A stretch of 64,000 nt of DNA from Ulota crispa (GCA_963920765.1 OY987250.1:2480001-2544000), one strand, 5' to 3'. Shown: positions 47,516 to 60,332, counted from the stretch's first letter. Numbers and translations: made by a program. Notes: generated from the letters alone by a model not told the origin.

Positions 47516-50207
47516 AGCGGTCCTAAATATAGTGTTATGCATACAAAAAGATACCAACTCGGTAAGAACATGTCACATACCAGCTCAGCTGACAAAGTCC
47601 AACACTTGTTTTACCAAACTTCCATCCGAGCCACCCATTCTCGCTCTCATCCACGTGTTGCGCACTCAATCGCTTCACGAGTTCACGACCTTGGCGATGC
47701 CGACTCATTCTTGCCACGACGACAAATGAAAGTTACCTTTCCGCCAGCACCATCTCACGAGTCATGAGTCACAACCAGTGAATTTTTTTTGGATGAAGTG
47801 GCCTTAGTTTTTTTTTTCTAACTAAAAAATGGCTTAACGTTCAGTAGCTTGAAGAGAGGCTGTCTTTCCCTTTCTTCAAGTATCATTCACAAATTTTATC
47901 TTAACACACTCAATTTCTTTTATTTTTATTTTTTTTCTAGATTTTTTGACAAGTATTTATTTGTGATACTTAGCTCACAGAGTTTAGGATATAAGCACTA
48001 ATATTGTAGCTACGTCATTTTCCTTCTCTATAAGGTCAAAAGACAAGTAAACATCTCCATGATCTAAACTATCTTGATATATTCTAGGGATACAAGATTA
48101 TAACACCTATGGATTAAACACCTTATACTCCAAAATATGCACAGTTAGACAACTATTTGACACACTATTAGGTCCATGCACCTTCTAGGTCCCCGTAATT
48201 GTCTACCATATTATACAAATATTCACCGTAGATCTTATAAAGTATTCCTATATACTTTACTATACAAAAAAATGGGACATGGCTTATATAAAATCTCAAA
48301 CTAGCAATTCTGCTTTTTTACATGCTTTTTTACTTGGGTTGTTTTCGACACAAGGAGACACTCTAATGGCTTGAGAAACTCTATGAGACTCTTTAAGAAA
48401 AGGTATTCCCTTCCAAAGTACGCTTCTATAAGCTATACCTTTCTAAAAGAATGGAAGAATTTTTTTTAGGGGGTTCTTTTATCCTCAAAAAGTACAAAGA
48501 GCAAATCTCCTTATTCCAAATATCCGCCTACTCTTAATAAGCTTACATCTACACAAATTTGACCTCTACTACAGTTAAGAGAGATCTCTATAGTACACAT
48601 TCTGAGCTGCCATTGAGCTGTAGAATACTCACTTAGTAATGTGCATGTTCAGTTATGCGCTAAGAGCAAAATTTGGCTGCCAATTAGGGTATTGTTTTTG
48701 AAAAAAAGTAGCGGGACTAGGCTCTTGGGCTGCCAGCAACTCTCAGTCACCTCTCTCTGAATTTTCCTCTCTCTTAGTGCCTTTGACTTGTCGTGTTCAC
48801 AATAAGCTCTCTCTGTTGAGTAATACTGCCTCCATTGTCTACGCCATAGCCATGCTTTTTGCCAGTTGATCCTTTGGACAACTCGCGTGAGAATCGTGCA
48901 AGCTACCACACCAATGGTACTGACGTGTAGCTACTGGAGTCTGGTGCTTCTCTGGTGCATTTGCTTACACAAACATGGATTCTTCACAGAACACTACACA
49001 AGTTTAATATTTACTGAGGTTTTGAGTAGTTATGTGTATTCTTTTTTTGTTGCTGCATTGTTTCCATGTGAAGCTATGACACGCGTCCAAGGGCTACTGA
49101 CACTTGTTGTAACCCCTCTAACATATCATTGGTTTGATTGTGCGAATTGGGATGGGCACAAGTGAAGCCCTTGACCTCTCGGTGATGCTGCCAACTCACA
49201 ACACTCTCTACTCTACCTCATACAACTCATTTTTTGGGTTAACTTTTTTTATTAGGTAAAAAGTCTATGTTTTGTGGTGAAGTTCTCTGTTTTTTTTAAC
49301 AAAGAGGCTGTTTCTATAAACTTCGGATTTTTTTGAGCAAGCAATGCCTCTACACTCAAAGCTCGGTTGTGGTTTTTTCTACTGTAAAAGTCATGCCATG
49401 CTGCTAATTGCTTTTCAATGGCTGACTTTCCTCTCGGAATTCATAACCAGCAGGAAAAGCCTTAAGAGCTCTATGAACGAGACTCTGAGTTTAAGCAAAC
49501 TCTGGTTAGATATTTTAGTATTTTTTCTGAGCTCTCAACTCAATATACTAGACGGATACTGCTCTGATGTATACATTGGCTACTCTTGCACCAGTAAAGC
49601 TCCAAATTCACTTTGGAAAAATCTCGGTTATCTGAACTGTTATGTGAGCAAATAGATACTCTTAAGTACCAGCGCATGTTTTGAAAAAAATCTACCTTAG
49701 GGTAATGACATCCCATAAAAGGAAAAAATTTAGACAAGTGTCCAGAAATGGACTGTACCAAAAAAATCTTTTTTCTGACATGGTTGGCCCCCACATGGAT
49801 GTATGTGTACTAAATTGAGCCTCTCTTTCATAAACTCTTTGACAAATTCAACCAAGTGTCCCCATAGCTAAAGATGGGTGTGGAATATTCCACACCATTT
49901 CATCCAAAGGAGGGCAGCGCCTGGTAGCGCTATTGAATGTTATGGATTGAGTAGCAAAAATGGCTATGTTTTCTTTACAAAAGTAAAATTAGATGCTTTC
50001 AACCTTCCATCAAAGCTAAATTTCATGATGATTTTGTGAAAAATTAGAACACTGCACTAGTAGGGTGAGGCGCCATCAAGTGGAACCTTGAAAATTAAGC
50101 TCCTACTCCCAAACCTGTGTATAAAAGTTAGCTAAATATTTTACACTTTTTCCAAAAAATACTATAGAACAATTAGCCACGCCAAATTTGGTGTAGCAAA
50201 AAAGCAA
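47516..50207. other. Intergenic DNA upstream of the RUS6-like gene; no gene called
   Basis: Slightly G/C-richer patches at 47560-47770 and 48640-49170 hold opposing frames of 60-109 codons without recognisable domains. The frame 49344-49655 (103 codons) is hydrophobic but composition-driven. No transposon ends recognised. Confidence 0.4.
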
Positions 50208-50520
50208 TAAGGTAGGAGGCTCATATTCTGCTCAGGCTCAAAATTGGTCCACCTTCTCAAATATATCTCTTGTGTACATGCTGTTTTTCATAGATTTCAA
50301 AAATGTACAAGCAATATACATTTGAGAAGATGAACCGTTATAGAGCCCTATGGCCTTTTCACGTCAAAATTTTATAACTAATTCCACAAAGTTCCAAAAA
50401 ATATGAAACAACTTGGGTTAGAAGACAAGAAAAATTTACTGAAAAATAGTTCAAGAAGTTTCTCCTCCCCAAGTTTCAGTTTCAGCCCTTAGATGGTCCA
50501 TTCATGAGCGTCCTACCTTA
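50208..50520. mobile_element. TA-class MITE T6 at the RUS6 promoter
   Basis: 313 bp with left end AGGTAGGAGGCTCATATTC and right end TTCATGAGCGTCCTACCT, TA on each side. Subfamily with AGGTAGGAGGCTCAT ends, shared with the copy at 59650. It ends 302 bp before the start codon. Confidence 0.78.
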
Positions 50521-50821
50521 GCACAAAACATTTTCACTGGTCACGATCGTAACTCACTAAACTTCGTCTGCCCTCACTCCCTCTCGCAGCTCTCACTCTC
50601 CTCGCAGGATTTCGAGCTCTGCTCGCCATTAGGGTTTCGAGCTTTGCGCTCTCCAGCGGAGCTCTAGCCGAGGTCCAGCGGAGGTTCTACTGCTGCCATT
50701 GCCATGAAGACGACTTCAAGGAGGAGGATTATCGCCAATTGTAAGAAGCCGTTTTTTAATCGCCGAGCTGGAGTGCCGAGAATGGCTGGACGGCGAGTGA
50801 CGAGGAGTTGAGGACGTGGTG
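50521..50821 (+). promoter_or_regulatory. Proximal promoter/5' UTR of the RUS6-like gene
   Basis: This stretch between a TA-class MITE (ending 50520) and the ATG is C/T-rich and then G/C-rich, unlike the AT-rich surroundings. Pyrimidine-rich runs (about 50569-50610) resemble plant 5' UTR CT tracts. I see no convincing TATA box, and the transcription start cannot be fixed from sequence. The MITE edge lies only about 300 bp from the start codon, so the core promoter or 5' UTR must be very short or lie partly in the MITE. Confidence 0.5.
50704..50811 (+). other. Possible upstream ORF (35 codons) before the RUS6-like gene
   Basis: An ATG at 50704 opens a 35-codon frame ending TGA at 50809-50811, ten bases before the main ATG at 50822. 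The predicted peptide is very basic (begins MKTTSRRRIIANCKK). If transcription starts upstream of 50704, ribosomes would meet this frame first. Whether it lies in the mRNA is unknown. Confidence 0.35.
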
Positions 50822-53800
50822 ATGAAGGGGCGAGGAATCACGGGAGGCGCCGGGGCTAATGCGCCTGCTGCTGTGACGCCGTTCATGCTACACAATCTCA
50901 CCAAGTCGTTGAGTGAGGCTACCGAGAGACCGAATCTTGGCTATGTTAGTCGGAAGGAGCGGGGACGGGCACGGGCGATTGAGAAGGCGAGGGAGGGATT
51001 AATTGAGAGAGAACGAGAAAGGGAGAGTGTGCGATTCCGGCTTCAAGAGCAGCTGCTGTACGAGGTGGACAAGGAGCAGGAGAGGGATGGCGTGTTGGTG
51101 TGCAAGGAGAGGTCGGGCGGGGTGCAGTGGAAGTATGTGCGGAAGGAGGGACGAGCAGGGGAGAAAACTATGCAGGTTTCGCATGCCAAGCAGCATCGTG
51201 ATCCTGTTGCTGTAGGTCACTTCATTTTTCTTTACCTTTCTGCATTCGTTTGGAAGAATTCCGGGATTGATGGAATGAGCTTTTGGAGTACTTGATGTTT
51301 TTTTGTTGGCATGAAAGTTTAAGCCTCTCGGATCAACGTTTGAGACCTACACGATTGTTGAATCTTACACAATTGTGGAATCTAATCTTGCTGTCAATGG
51401 TGATTTTTTTGTTGGCGCAAAGGTGCTGTTGAAATAATACTGAAATTCTCACTGAAATCCGTGTTTGAGGAGGTGTGAACTTGATATAATTATGTGCCTG
51501 GTTTTTGAATTAGTATGATTTTGATAATTGCGAATTATATCGATTCAGTGAACTAAAGGATAGAGTAATTGAAACTATATTGATGTCTTTTTAAGTGTAG
51601 ATTTGAATGATTTCTCAAAACTACAGTTGTGTAAATGTCGAATTGATGTTTGATTCCATAAATGTGGGTTTAATGTTGTTTCAATGTTGAATTCGAGTAG
51701 CATATCAGTCGTTTGGGATGATTGGTGTGGAATTGTAATCCGCTGTTGTATTGCAAGTGGAAGGCGCAATTGGAATTGCATTTGGATATGTTCTTGCCAT
51801 TGATCGAGATGAAGGTCTTTGTTGATGTGATATTTGAGTAGTTAGGTCAGGTTGACAGAATGGCGTTATGAGCTTGGATTATGATGAAACGTTGTCGATG
51901 ATTGCAGGAACTAGTCACATTTGTGAAATCATACATTGTACCGGATGGTTATCCTGATAGTGTTGCGCCTTCTTACACACCGTATATGCAATGGCGAGCT
52001 GTACAGGTATTGTGTTGTTCTTGCTAGTTTTTAATCATCATAGTTCTTCTGATATGCACAGTAAAAGAGCTGCTTTGATATCAATTTGGGAATTTTGTTC
52101 TTAGATTTGATGGTAGGACCCTTGAGCATATTGAGCATTGGTTCCAGCAAGTATTTTAAACTATGAATTATCTCAGGCATTTATGTTGTAGTAGGTGCTT
52201 TGTTTTGCATTACATCTTCCGTGGTCATCTTTCAGCACCAGCGTTTATGTACTCAGTTGATCTTTGATAAAATGCATGCAGTATTTCTTTGGAGGTGCAA
52301 TGAGTGTGTTCACTACACGGTCTTTGTTGCTGGCTTTGGGAATGTCCCGAGGCACTGCTGGGTCTTCTGCTGTTGCTGTCAACTGGGTCATAAAGGTAAA
52401 TTTTAATGGTTGTCCCTTTGAAATTGTACACCTTTCATTTTCCGTAGTAGGCCACCATTTCCTCTAGTTTTTTTCTCTTCTAGGTTGTCAAATATGAGAT
52501 TGTACGGTTCCAAAGTAGATAAGAGCTTTCGCTATGTGGCAGGATGGAGCAGGGCGTGTAGGGAAGATGCTTTTCGCTCGACATGGCAAGAAGTTCGACG
52601 TAGACTTGAAGCAGGTACGTATACTTTCTCTTATCTCATTCAAACATTCTTTTATATTATGGTACCATTTCAAGTCGTGACTTTGATATGGTTGACAACT
52701 AATCATGAAACTAAAGAGGCTCGTTGATGTGACAGTTGCGATTTAAAGGAGCAATATTGATGCAATTAGGGGCAGGGGTGGAGCTTGCTACTATAGCAGT
52801 ACCTCATCTCTTCTTACCATTGGCATGCGCTGCCAATGTAGCAAAGGTAAACTTTTGATCTTTGGCGAAAGATTTCTTGTAGTTTCGGTGAACAATTGTT
52901 GAATTTGTTAATCTAAATGTTGCCTCTTCTATGTCGTTATGGTCTTGGTCGTGAAGGACTACCAAACTATTGCACCCGGTGATTGCCAACACTTACGTAG
53001 GTAGCTTAAATCAGCAAACAAAGGTCATGGTTGTGAAATCCTGGGTCTGCAATAATGCATTTTTTGAGAAGCTGAACTTCATTCCTCATTCCTTGGTAGA
53101 AGGCGGTTTACTCTTTTCTTTTACAAGAAGTTGAAAGAAGTCCCTAAATTCATATGCAACTTGAAGAAGAATTAAAGCAAAATTTGGTTTTGTCAATTGT
53201 TGTTTTTGTTCCTCACCTTGTATTGCACTTTTGAAAACTTATTATCACTTCTTTTGAAGATTATTTTCGTTAGTATTACAGGTTCCTGAGACGCTGTAGT
53301 GGTTATGTGTCCCTTACTAGAACGTGGCGGCTGTAACTTCAATATCAACGAGGGCACCCATATATAAAGCTTTTGCACGGCGGGAAAACATTGGGGATGT
53401 AACAGCTAAGGGAGAATGTATTAGTAATATTGCTGACTTAGTAAGTACTTTTCTTGTTAGCTCTAGGTAGATTTATCAAGGACACCTCATTCATTTTTGG
53501 CCCTTTTCCATTGATTATTCAATTCAAGTGAGTTCCTCTATAGGATATTCATTTTGTAATTTACGTATTATGCGTTGTTAAATGGGAGAGATTTGCTTTA
53601 GAAACTCAACTATAATGGGCATTTCCAATTTGTTTGCAATATCAACTATTGGCATTCAGGTGCTGATTATCTATTTGTGACACAAACCTGCAGATGGGGA
53701 CAGGGCTAGGGATTTTCATCTCAAAGAGGAATCCTTCTTTAGTTGCTACCTTTTGTGTGTTGTCGTGTGGATATATGATGTCCTCTTTCAATGAGGTGAG

Positions 53801-56223
53801 TGTATTCTAAATAATGTGGTGTCCTCGAGAACGAGAGGGAATTCATTATCCATGGGATTTGAGCTGCACCGTTACAGTTATTCTGATGTGCGTGTAACGT
53901 TTGTTGAAGGATTTTCTTCATTGTTTTGTTTATTTGTTTATTTTGAAGTCACTTATATGCTGGAAACATAAAGTCTGTGGGTTAACATGTCAGTTCTTGT
54001 GGTTTGGATCTTCTACAGGTAAAATCAGTTCGTCAGGCCACGTTAAACCGTGCCAGATTTGGGATAGTTGTACAATCATTCCTCGAAACCGGTATGGCTT
54101 TTTCTGTCTTGCTAATATTTGATTTCTGTTTGGGTCAATCATGAATCTTTCCATGCAATTGATGTGGAGACGGCTTTCTAATCCACTCAATAATTCATCT
54201 TAATGGACGTGTGTTGCCTTCACCTTGCCAGGGGAAGTACCTTCAATTGAGGATACAAATAGAAGGGAGAACGTTATTACTCTTCCTTGGCAGGAAAAAC
54301 CGCTGGAGCTTGGTAGGGTTCCTTTTTGCATCACAGTTTTTTTGAGCTCAATATAATACCTTACGTACAAAAGTTGAAATATTGGTTACTTACAAAGTCG
54401 TACTCAGATATATGTTGTTATATGTACTATGCTGGATACTCTTGACGAGCATGTGTCCTGAACATTGCAAATTGATTCCACCTCTATGAATTCAAACCAT
54501 GCTCTCAAAGTACCATATTCAGAACGAGAGTTAAAGATTTTCAAGATAGATTTAGTACATCTAGACACTTTAATACGGAAACTAAATGTGATTAGATATT
54601 ATGTAACTATTTCAGGTTCCCGAGTTGCGGAAGCTTTCTCCAATTCAAGAGAGTTCTTATATACGCAAGAAAAATTTCAGGTGGGATCTGAAGTTCTCGT
54701 ATCAAGTTAAAATTCTTTGTTGTTTTTGGTAGAGTTTCGGAATTACCTGGGTAGACAATTTAATCAGGTGATGCCCTTGTGCTGCTTCACATTAGGTTGT
54801 TTCGCTATTGTCGTAGTAGCGCATTTCACTGGAAACCCAGATGGCACCATTTTGCAAAGATGGGAATCCTTAACTTCTCAAAATTCATTTTTGGGTACAG
54901 AAAGAAAATTATCTTGTGACCTACAGACCAAACAAAAGGCGCGCATATGTTGTGATCAAGGAATCTGCCTCTTCTGACGATGTCGTTCGAGCTACCTTCC
55001 AGGTGAATTTTTTCCTGCCATGTGCATTGTTCTACTGAGTGTTTATATTGTAGATATGCTACTCTGCATGTTCGAATCTGTTAATGTTTCTGCTCTCCAT
55101 TTTCAGCTGATGTTCTCCAGTAGTGTTGCTGTAGATTACGGACCGGTAATTGAAGAAACTGCACGGTTTTTTTCTATAGCTAGTCTAAAATCTATTTTCC
55201 TTGAACACTACGCCACGTATCACAACTACTTCAGGAGTTTGCAGAGTGGGATTCAACCCACACTAATCCGGGTTTTGGGCTCTCTATTTGGTGTGAAAAT
55301 ATGCTAGTATCATCATAATGATGCATTTATTATTTTATTTACACTTTCAGTGGTAAACGATACGAGTCTCAGTAAGAAGTATTCCAGTAAGCACTTTGTT
55401 ATTTCTGATTTGCTCCAAATTCTGTGATCCTCATATTAGTTCAATCTAAGGATCCACGTTATTGTTGACTAAGTGAGGTAGTGTTTTTAGTGAGGACGTA
55501 GTAATTGAAATTAGTAGCGTAGTCTTTGAAGTGTTCATACGGTGGTTCTGATCTAAGGTAAGGAACTCATTTTGTGTGGTGTCTCCTGTCATCCAGACAA
55601 GTGACTTACAAGGAACGAGATACTTCTAGGTTCTATGAGAGTCAGATGCTTTTACGGTTGAATGAAACGCAGTATTCTTGGTTCAAGGGTAGCCTTGGCT
55701 CATGCTGGGGACCTGACTACTTTATCGTTTCATAGCTTGTTTCATGCGGTATCCAAATACTACATATGTTAGTACATTGGAATCCTTTTGAGAGTGATAA
55801 GATCAAAGGAATTAAAATATAATTCATTCTAATAACGGAACTACGCAACAGTAATACGGAAGACAAACTCAACGTCCTTAAATATTAAATCATCCTTTCC
55901 TATGGACTTGCAGGCACACGTCATGCTGCACATTTTGAGGGAATCAGAGGGTGTACCCACAAGCAACAATATAGAGGCTGCTGTGACAGAGAGTTCTAAG
56001 CGCACATGTGCTTTGTATGACGATTTCAAACAACAGGCTCACTTCAAGGTATGCTATTGCTTCCGATGAACTGTACCTAGTGTTGCATGTCTTTTTCTTT
56101 CAACTCCTTGCCAAGGTGCACAAATGTCAGTTATATTACGTTAATTTCAAACCTAGCTTGCTCTTGCAGGGTTGGATGATGGGAGAAGCACTACTTAGTC
56201 CTGGAGATTCAAGACTTTGCTGA
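50822..56223 (+). CDS. RUS6: RUS6-like protein (ROOT UVB SENSITIVE family, DUF647), 13 coding exons
   Basis: Joined exons: 50822-51211, 51908-52006, 52282-52395, 52543-52614, 52736-52846, 53321-53440, 53694-53795, 54019-54091, 54232-54312, 54616-54680, 54901-55002, 55914-56048, 56170-56223. All introns are GT-AG and the frame stays open for 505 codons. The ATG at 50822 is the first in frame after a TGA at 50798. Seen: a charged Arg/Glu-rich N-terminal part (residues about 50-85); the DUF647 core with VPDGYPDSV (about 141-149), YFFGGAM (164-170), DGAGRVGKMLFARHGKKFD (202-220), a hydrophobic stretch about 230-261, and NIGDVTAKGE (about 285-294); and a C-terminus ending SPGDSRLC. Known: RUS proteins are a eukaryotic DUF647 family of uncertain biochemistry; Arabidopsis RUS1 and RUS2 act in root UV-B responses, and RUS6 is essential for embryo development. 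The assignment to RUS6 over RUS1-5 rests on my recollection of the RUS6 core and its RLC tail. No clear transit peptide is seen. Confidence 0.93.
51212..51907 (+). other. Intron 1 of the RUS6-like gene
   Basis: A 696-bp phase-0 intron, starting GTAGGT and ending TTGCAG. It is one of the two long introns of the gene (the other is 55003-55913). It separates the divergent N-terminal exon from the conserved DUF647 core. No repeat family seen elsewhere in the window is recognisable inside it. Confidence 0.8.
55003..55913 (+). other. Intron 11 of the RUS6-like gene (longest)
   Basis: A 911-bp intron starting GTGAAT and ending TTGCAG, between the exon ending VVRATFQ and the exon starting AHVMLHIL. 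It contains short open frames with no recognisable product and none of the MITE families found elsewhere in the window. Confidence 0.8.
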
Positions 56224-56835
56224 ATCAATTTTGTAGATTAGTGCTGGTTTTTTTTTCTTTGTTTATATAAAGTTTCTTTACCAATTTAGGTGTTCTTGCT
56301 TAAGTGATATGTGCATTTCAGTTTCTACGTCTCTATCGAGTAAGTAGCTGATCTGGTTCAAGAATCCCACACATTCAGCGTTTGTACAAGTCAGAGTTAG
56401 AGTTTCAAATAAGTCGAGTGCTATTGAAGTTCCCTTAGGGCCAACTTCTATGGTGCATCAGAATTAGAATCATGCATGGGAAAGTGCTAGAAAATAACAT
56501 AATGGGTAATTAAAAATGGTGTTTTAGCAAGTTGCTCACAAGAAACACAATTGTGGGGATTTGAGTTTTCTGAAGTTGAAAAGCGTTAATCATTGTGGGT
56601 GATTCCAATGTAGCATGGAAGTTCACGCTTTAAAACAAACCAAGGCTATGCAAATATGACGTAGAAAACGTTAATTATGTGTACTTATGCCCTAAGTCCC
56701 ATTGAACACTCAAATTTAATTGGTTGAGAGGTTGAAATTTGGGGCTTGTTATTCCTTTGCATGTATTACACACTTGCATTTATAACATTAAATGTAGGAC
56801 ACAAACATCTGAAGATTTACGTTCAAAGTTGCACG
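56224..56835 (+). other. 3' flank of the RUS6-like gene
   Basis: T-rich immediately after the stop (TTTTTTTTCTTTG near 56250), then unique AT-rich DNA. The 3' UTR and poly(A) site should lie here, but no strong AATAAA signal is seen close to the stop. Confidence 0.5.
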
Positions 56836-57154
56836 TAAGGTAGGAACACCCATAAGCGTCAAACTAAGGGTTTTGAACATGATGACTATTAATAAACATA
56901 TAGCAAATTATAGGATCCTATTAGGAACAAAAAAAATAATGAGTTTGCACTTTTGATTGTATTATTTGGATACTATGATAACAAGTTGTGAATTTTTAAA
57001 GAGCTAACTGCCATTGCACCCATAACCAATATTAAGGTTCCATGTTCACATGTTGTATATCCTTGTAATTACATCTATTTATTTCCACAAATTTTTCAAG
57101 ATTTCAAAGGTGATGGTTAAGGGGACACTAATGCTTATGGGTGTTCCTACCTTA
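56836..57154. mobile_element. TA-class MITE T3 downstream of the RUS6-like gene
   Basis: 319 bp, close relative of T1 and T2 (AGGTAGGAACACCCATAAGC and TTATGGGTGTTCCTACCT, TA flanks). It lies about 610 bp after the stop codon. Confidence 0.85.
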
Positions 57155-57383
57155 GTCCCTTTTAGCTACTAGATGATTTACTTATATTTTTTGATGCAAA
57201 ACTTTAGGAATCCAAATGGTTTGATAATTCTCAAAAGCCCCTTGGAGCAAAACAAGGGAATGTATGGGTCATATGTATACACTAGTATTTGCAAATTAAT
57301 TACATATGAAAAGGATATGTTCACACACTATATGAAACCTATGTTTTTTTATGGATGTTTTTTGACATCCACTAGTTTTTGTG

Positions 57384-58303
57384 TTAACCCCTAAAGGCCC
57401 AAGGAACCCACTTTGGGCTTTATGAGAACTCGGGCAGGCTCTATTGACTTCATAATTTGGAATTTTTTCATGAAATTTTTAGGATGGATGCTACTCATCA
57501 TAATCTACATGTGAAACTTTATTTCATGTCATTCAGATAAGTAATGCAAAAGTTAGAAGGTTTTTTCAATTTCAATGTCAAATCAGGCAGCAAAAAATAT
57601 ATTCTAATTTTTTTTTAAATTTTTAATGGAATTGTATAGATTGATACCTACTCAAAAAAAAATTGAATCACTCAATTCCAAATAATGAGGTAAGAGTTAC
57701 AAAGAGTTTTCTTTTGCGGGCAATGAAGGTAGGAAGAGGGTAGAAAAAACATATAAAGTTATCTTTTACTCTCAATTTTGAAAAATTACAAATGAAAATG
57801 AAAATTAAAGTTACTAATTGTCTGTTAGAGCATTCTCACCATTGCAATTAACAATTTTCAATTTCTTCTAAGACTTATTAGCATATTAGTTATATCTTTC
57901 ATTCATCAATACCTTTCACTTTACTATTTTTGTAAAAATGAATCCAAATTTTTTTTGGTTCAATTTTTTTATATATACTTTCAACCCATTTTCCAACATA
58001 TTGCAAAAATTGCACAAGAAATACAACATATGTGTTTTTTTCCAAAAAGTTTGAAAATCAAAACATCATTTTTTGGAAGGATTAGAAAACCGTACATTTT
58101 GAAGTTTAGGCACATTGATCTTGCAATTGGTGGGGATATTCATTCTGAAATTTTGGGACAATGTACTTGTGCAAGTCAACCAAAGGATCCTACGGTTGGA
58201 TTTGTTAAAAAATAAGTTTCAATGAAGATTTTGACCCTGATTTGAGAATTAGTATTTTGAAGTAGTTTTGGGCCTCTAAACACAAAAAAAATTTAAGGAT
58301 TAA
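57384..58303. mobile_element. TTAA-class element C2
   Basis: TTAACCCCTAAAGGCCCAAGG at the left and AATTTAAGGATTAA at the right (920 bp). Close to C1 (37228), including AACTCGGGCAGGCTCTATTG. The frame that runs 117 codons in C1 breaks after 86 here. Confidence 0.9.
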
Positions 58304-58966
58304 CAATGACATCAAATATAAAATTAAGACGTTAGTTTTAACATGAATTGTAACATAAAAATAAGTGAACATCAAAAAAGTTGTCAGAAAAAACTCGGAT
58401 TTCTTCTAGTGACATTGTGTCCCACGTTCCAAATCCTTTCTTCATTTAGAAATGTTTATTTGGTGATACCTTTTGATAATATTGTTCCAAAGAAAGTGGC
58501 ATGTTTCTCGAAAAGTTGGGCTCTAGCAAGAATGGAATGTCAGCTTGAAAGCCTAGTCCTATTAGTTTTATTGCAAAAAAAAACTCAAGCATTTTCTTTG
58601 AAATGTTTATTCGTGTGCTTATAAATCCAACAAAGTTGGGTTCTAGTGTTGCACTCGGACTTGTAGAGTTGCGGGCATGGTAATGGCCTTTATGACACAT
58701 GGAGTTCAAAATCTTGTTTTTTCTTTTTGAGAAAAACGGGATCCATGTTTTGCAAATATAGTGTGGTATCTTTTTCAGGTACTTTACAAAAGCCTAGAGA
58801 AAGGAAAAACACAATGTCTCCAAAATAAAAACAAATAAGAGCTCCAATTTTCTCAACAACAACGTTGTCAATGCTAGTCACTACGTTTAGTGTAACAGCC
58901 CCCTTCAAGTCCTTCGGCCACAGGTTTTTCAAAACAATTCCAAGCCTATGAATTCAGTATTCTAGT
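58304..58966. other. Intergenic DNA; nothing recognised
   Basis: Opposing frames of 80-93 codons overlap (58343-58624, 58446-58709, 58690-58932). None has a recognisable domain. Confidence 0.4.
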
Positions 58967-59856
58967 TTAACCTCTAAGCGCCCAGGCCATTTTCACCAAA
59001 ACCAGGGTTTAAGGGGACCTACAGTTTTGATGCATTGTATCTAAGTCAATCAAATGATCCATTTGATCATTGAAAATAGTGGAACACCTACTTAAAAAAT
59101 GTTATGCAAGTTTTGGGAATAATCGACTGTGGAAGATGGGAGTTTTTAACATTTGATCAAACAACAAATGTTGGCAAAATCTCAAATTTTGGCAAATAGT
59201 TGCTATTTTATAATTTTTATAAAGTTTTATAAGCCCATAATTCATCTCAAATTTTGTGAATATCTAAATTAGATGTGAATGCAAACATTTGAAAATTATT
59301 AAAGATTGTACTTTTTATTAGTTTTAGGGCTTCAAACTTCTATTGCACATAAAACAATGATTGGCATAATTGGTGAGGGTTGCCACAACAAGGGTCTAGA
59401 ACATGTTTGAATCCTTGTCAACTAATTTCCAACTACCACAAAGCACACGCAAGGAAGCTTAAAAGGGATATTGACCGGTTGCAATTTGTAAGACGTTACT
59501 TGCCATTTTACCCCATATGGTGTTTCACCCAACTGAGACTCTTGAAACACTTGTACAACATTTGGCTTGCCTTGCCATTACTCCATTTGCATGAACCATT
59601 TGAATGCCTTGATGATTGCGGTTTATAGCAATGTCAAAAAAATTAAATCTAAGGTAGGAGGCTCATAAACCGTTCACCTAAGCCTACCTAACTCATCAAC
59701 CATATTACTAGATATTCCACCTCAAATGTCAATCATTCCTAAAGCCAAACGCAATTAGAGCCTGAATGAAATTCAAGCCTCCTACCTTGGTGCCTCAAAC
59801 AAGCCTCTGAAATCATGCAAGGATACTTTTGATCCTTTGAGGCGTTCAGGGGTTAA
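58967..59856. mobile_element. TTAA-class element D carrying a TA-class MITE
   Basis: Left TTAACCTCTAAGCGCCCAGG and right GAGGCGTTCAGGGGTTAA. 890 bp, of which 140 bp are the inserted MITE at 59650. The interior is distinct from families A-C. Confidence 0.85.
59650..59789. mobile_element. TA-class MITE T9 inside element D
   Basis: Ends AGGTAGGAGGCTCATAAACC and AAGCCTCCTACCT, with TA at the left and TG (mutated) at the right; 140 bp. Same subfamily as T6. Confidence 0.75.
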
Positions 59857-60332
59857 CAATGTGGTGTTCATCATAAATTTTCTTTACTTTTGGTAGAACT
59901 TTTGCTTAGTTTAGCCATTTTAAGTACATTCAACCATAGAAAAACATTAATTTTCCCAAGGACAAGTGATGACAAAGACCTTAAAAATTAAAATCAGCAC
60001 TCCAATTTGGCTTTGGCTTTTGTAGCCATCAATATACTATGTCAGTCTTCAAATTAATTTGCTAGTTTGACAGGTTTGGAAAAATTTCCCCTAACCTAGG
60101 CTTGCAAGGGCTACAAAAGGCAAAGAACTTAAATTAGAAACATAGAAGCAAGTCTTGATTTTGAAAATCCAAGGTATCTTGAAGCCCACGTTAAGTTGTG
60201 ATCCACTCCTCTTTGATTGAGTTTTTGAAACCAACCCCAAGAATTTTATACTAAGAATCACGGCTAGAATTCTAAAAATGTTTTATGCCAAAAATACAAT
60301 ATCTAATATGGGCTTGTTTCCTAAAATCGAGT
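59857..60332. other. Intergenic DNA; nothing recognised
   Basis: AT-rich, no supportable feature. Confidence 0.4.

Noticed and set aside
49344..49655. 103-codon hydrophobic plus-strand frame upstream of the RUS6-like gene
   Set aside because: Isolated, composition-driven, with an opposing overlapping frame and no recognisable family.
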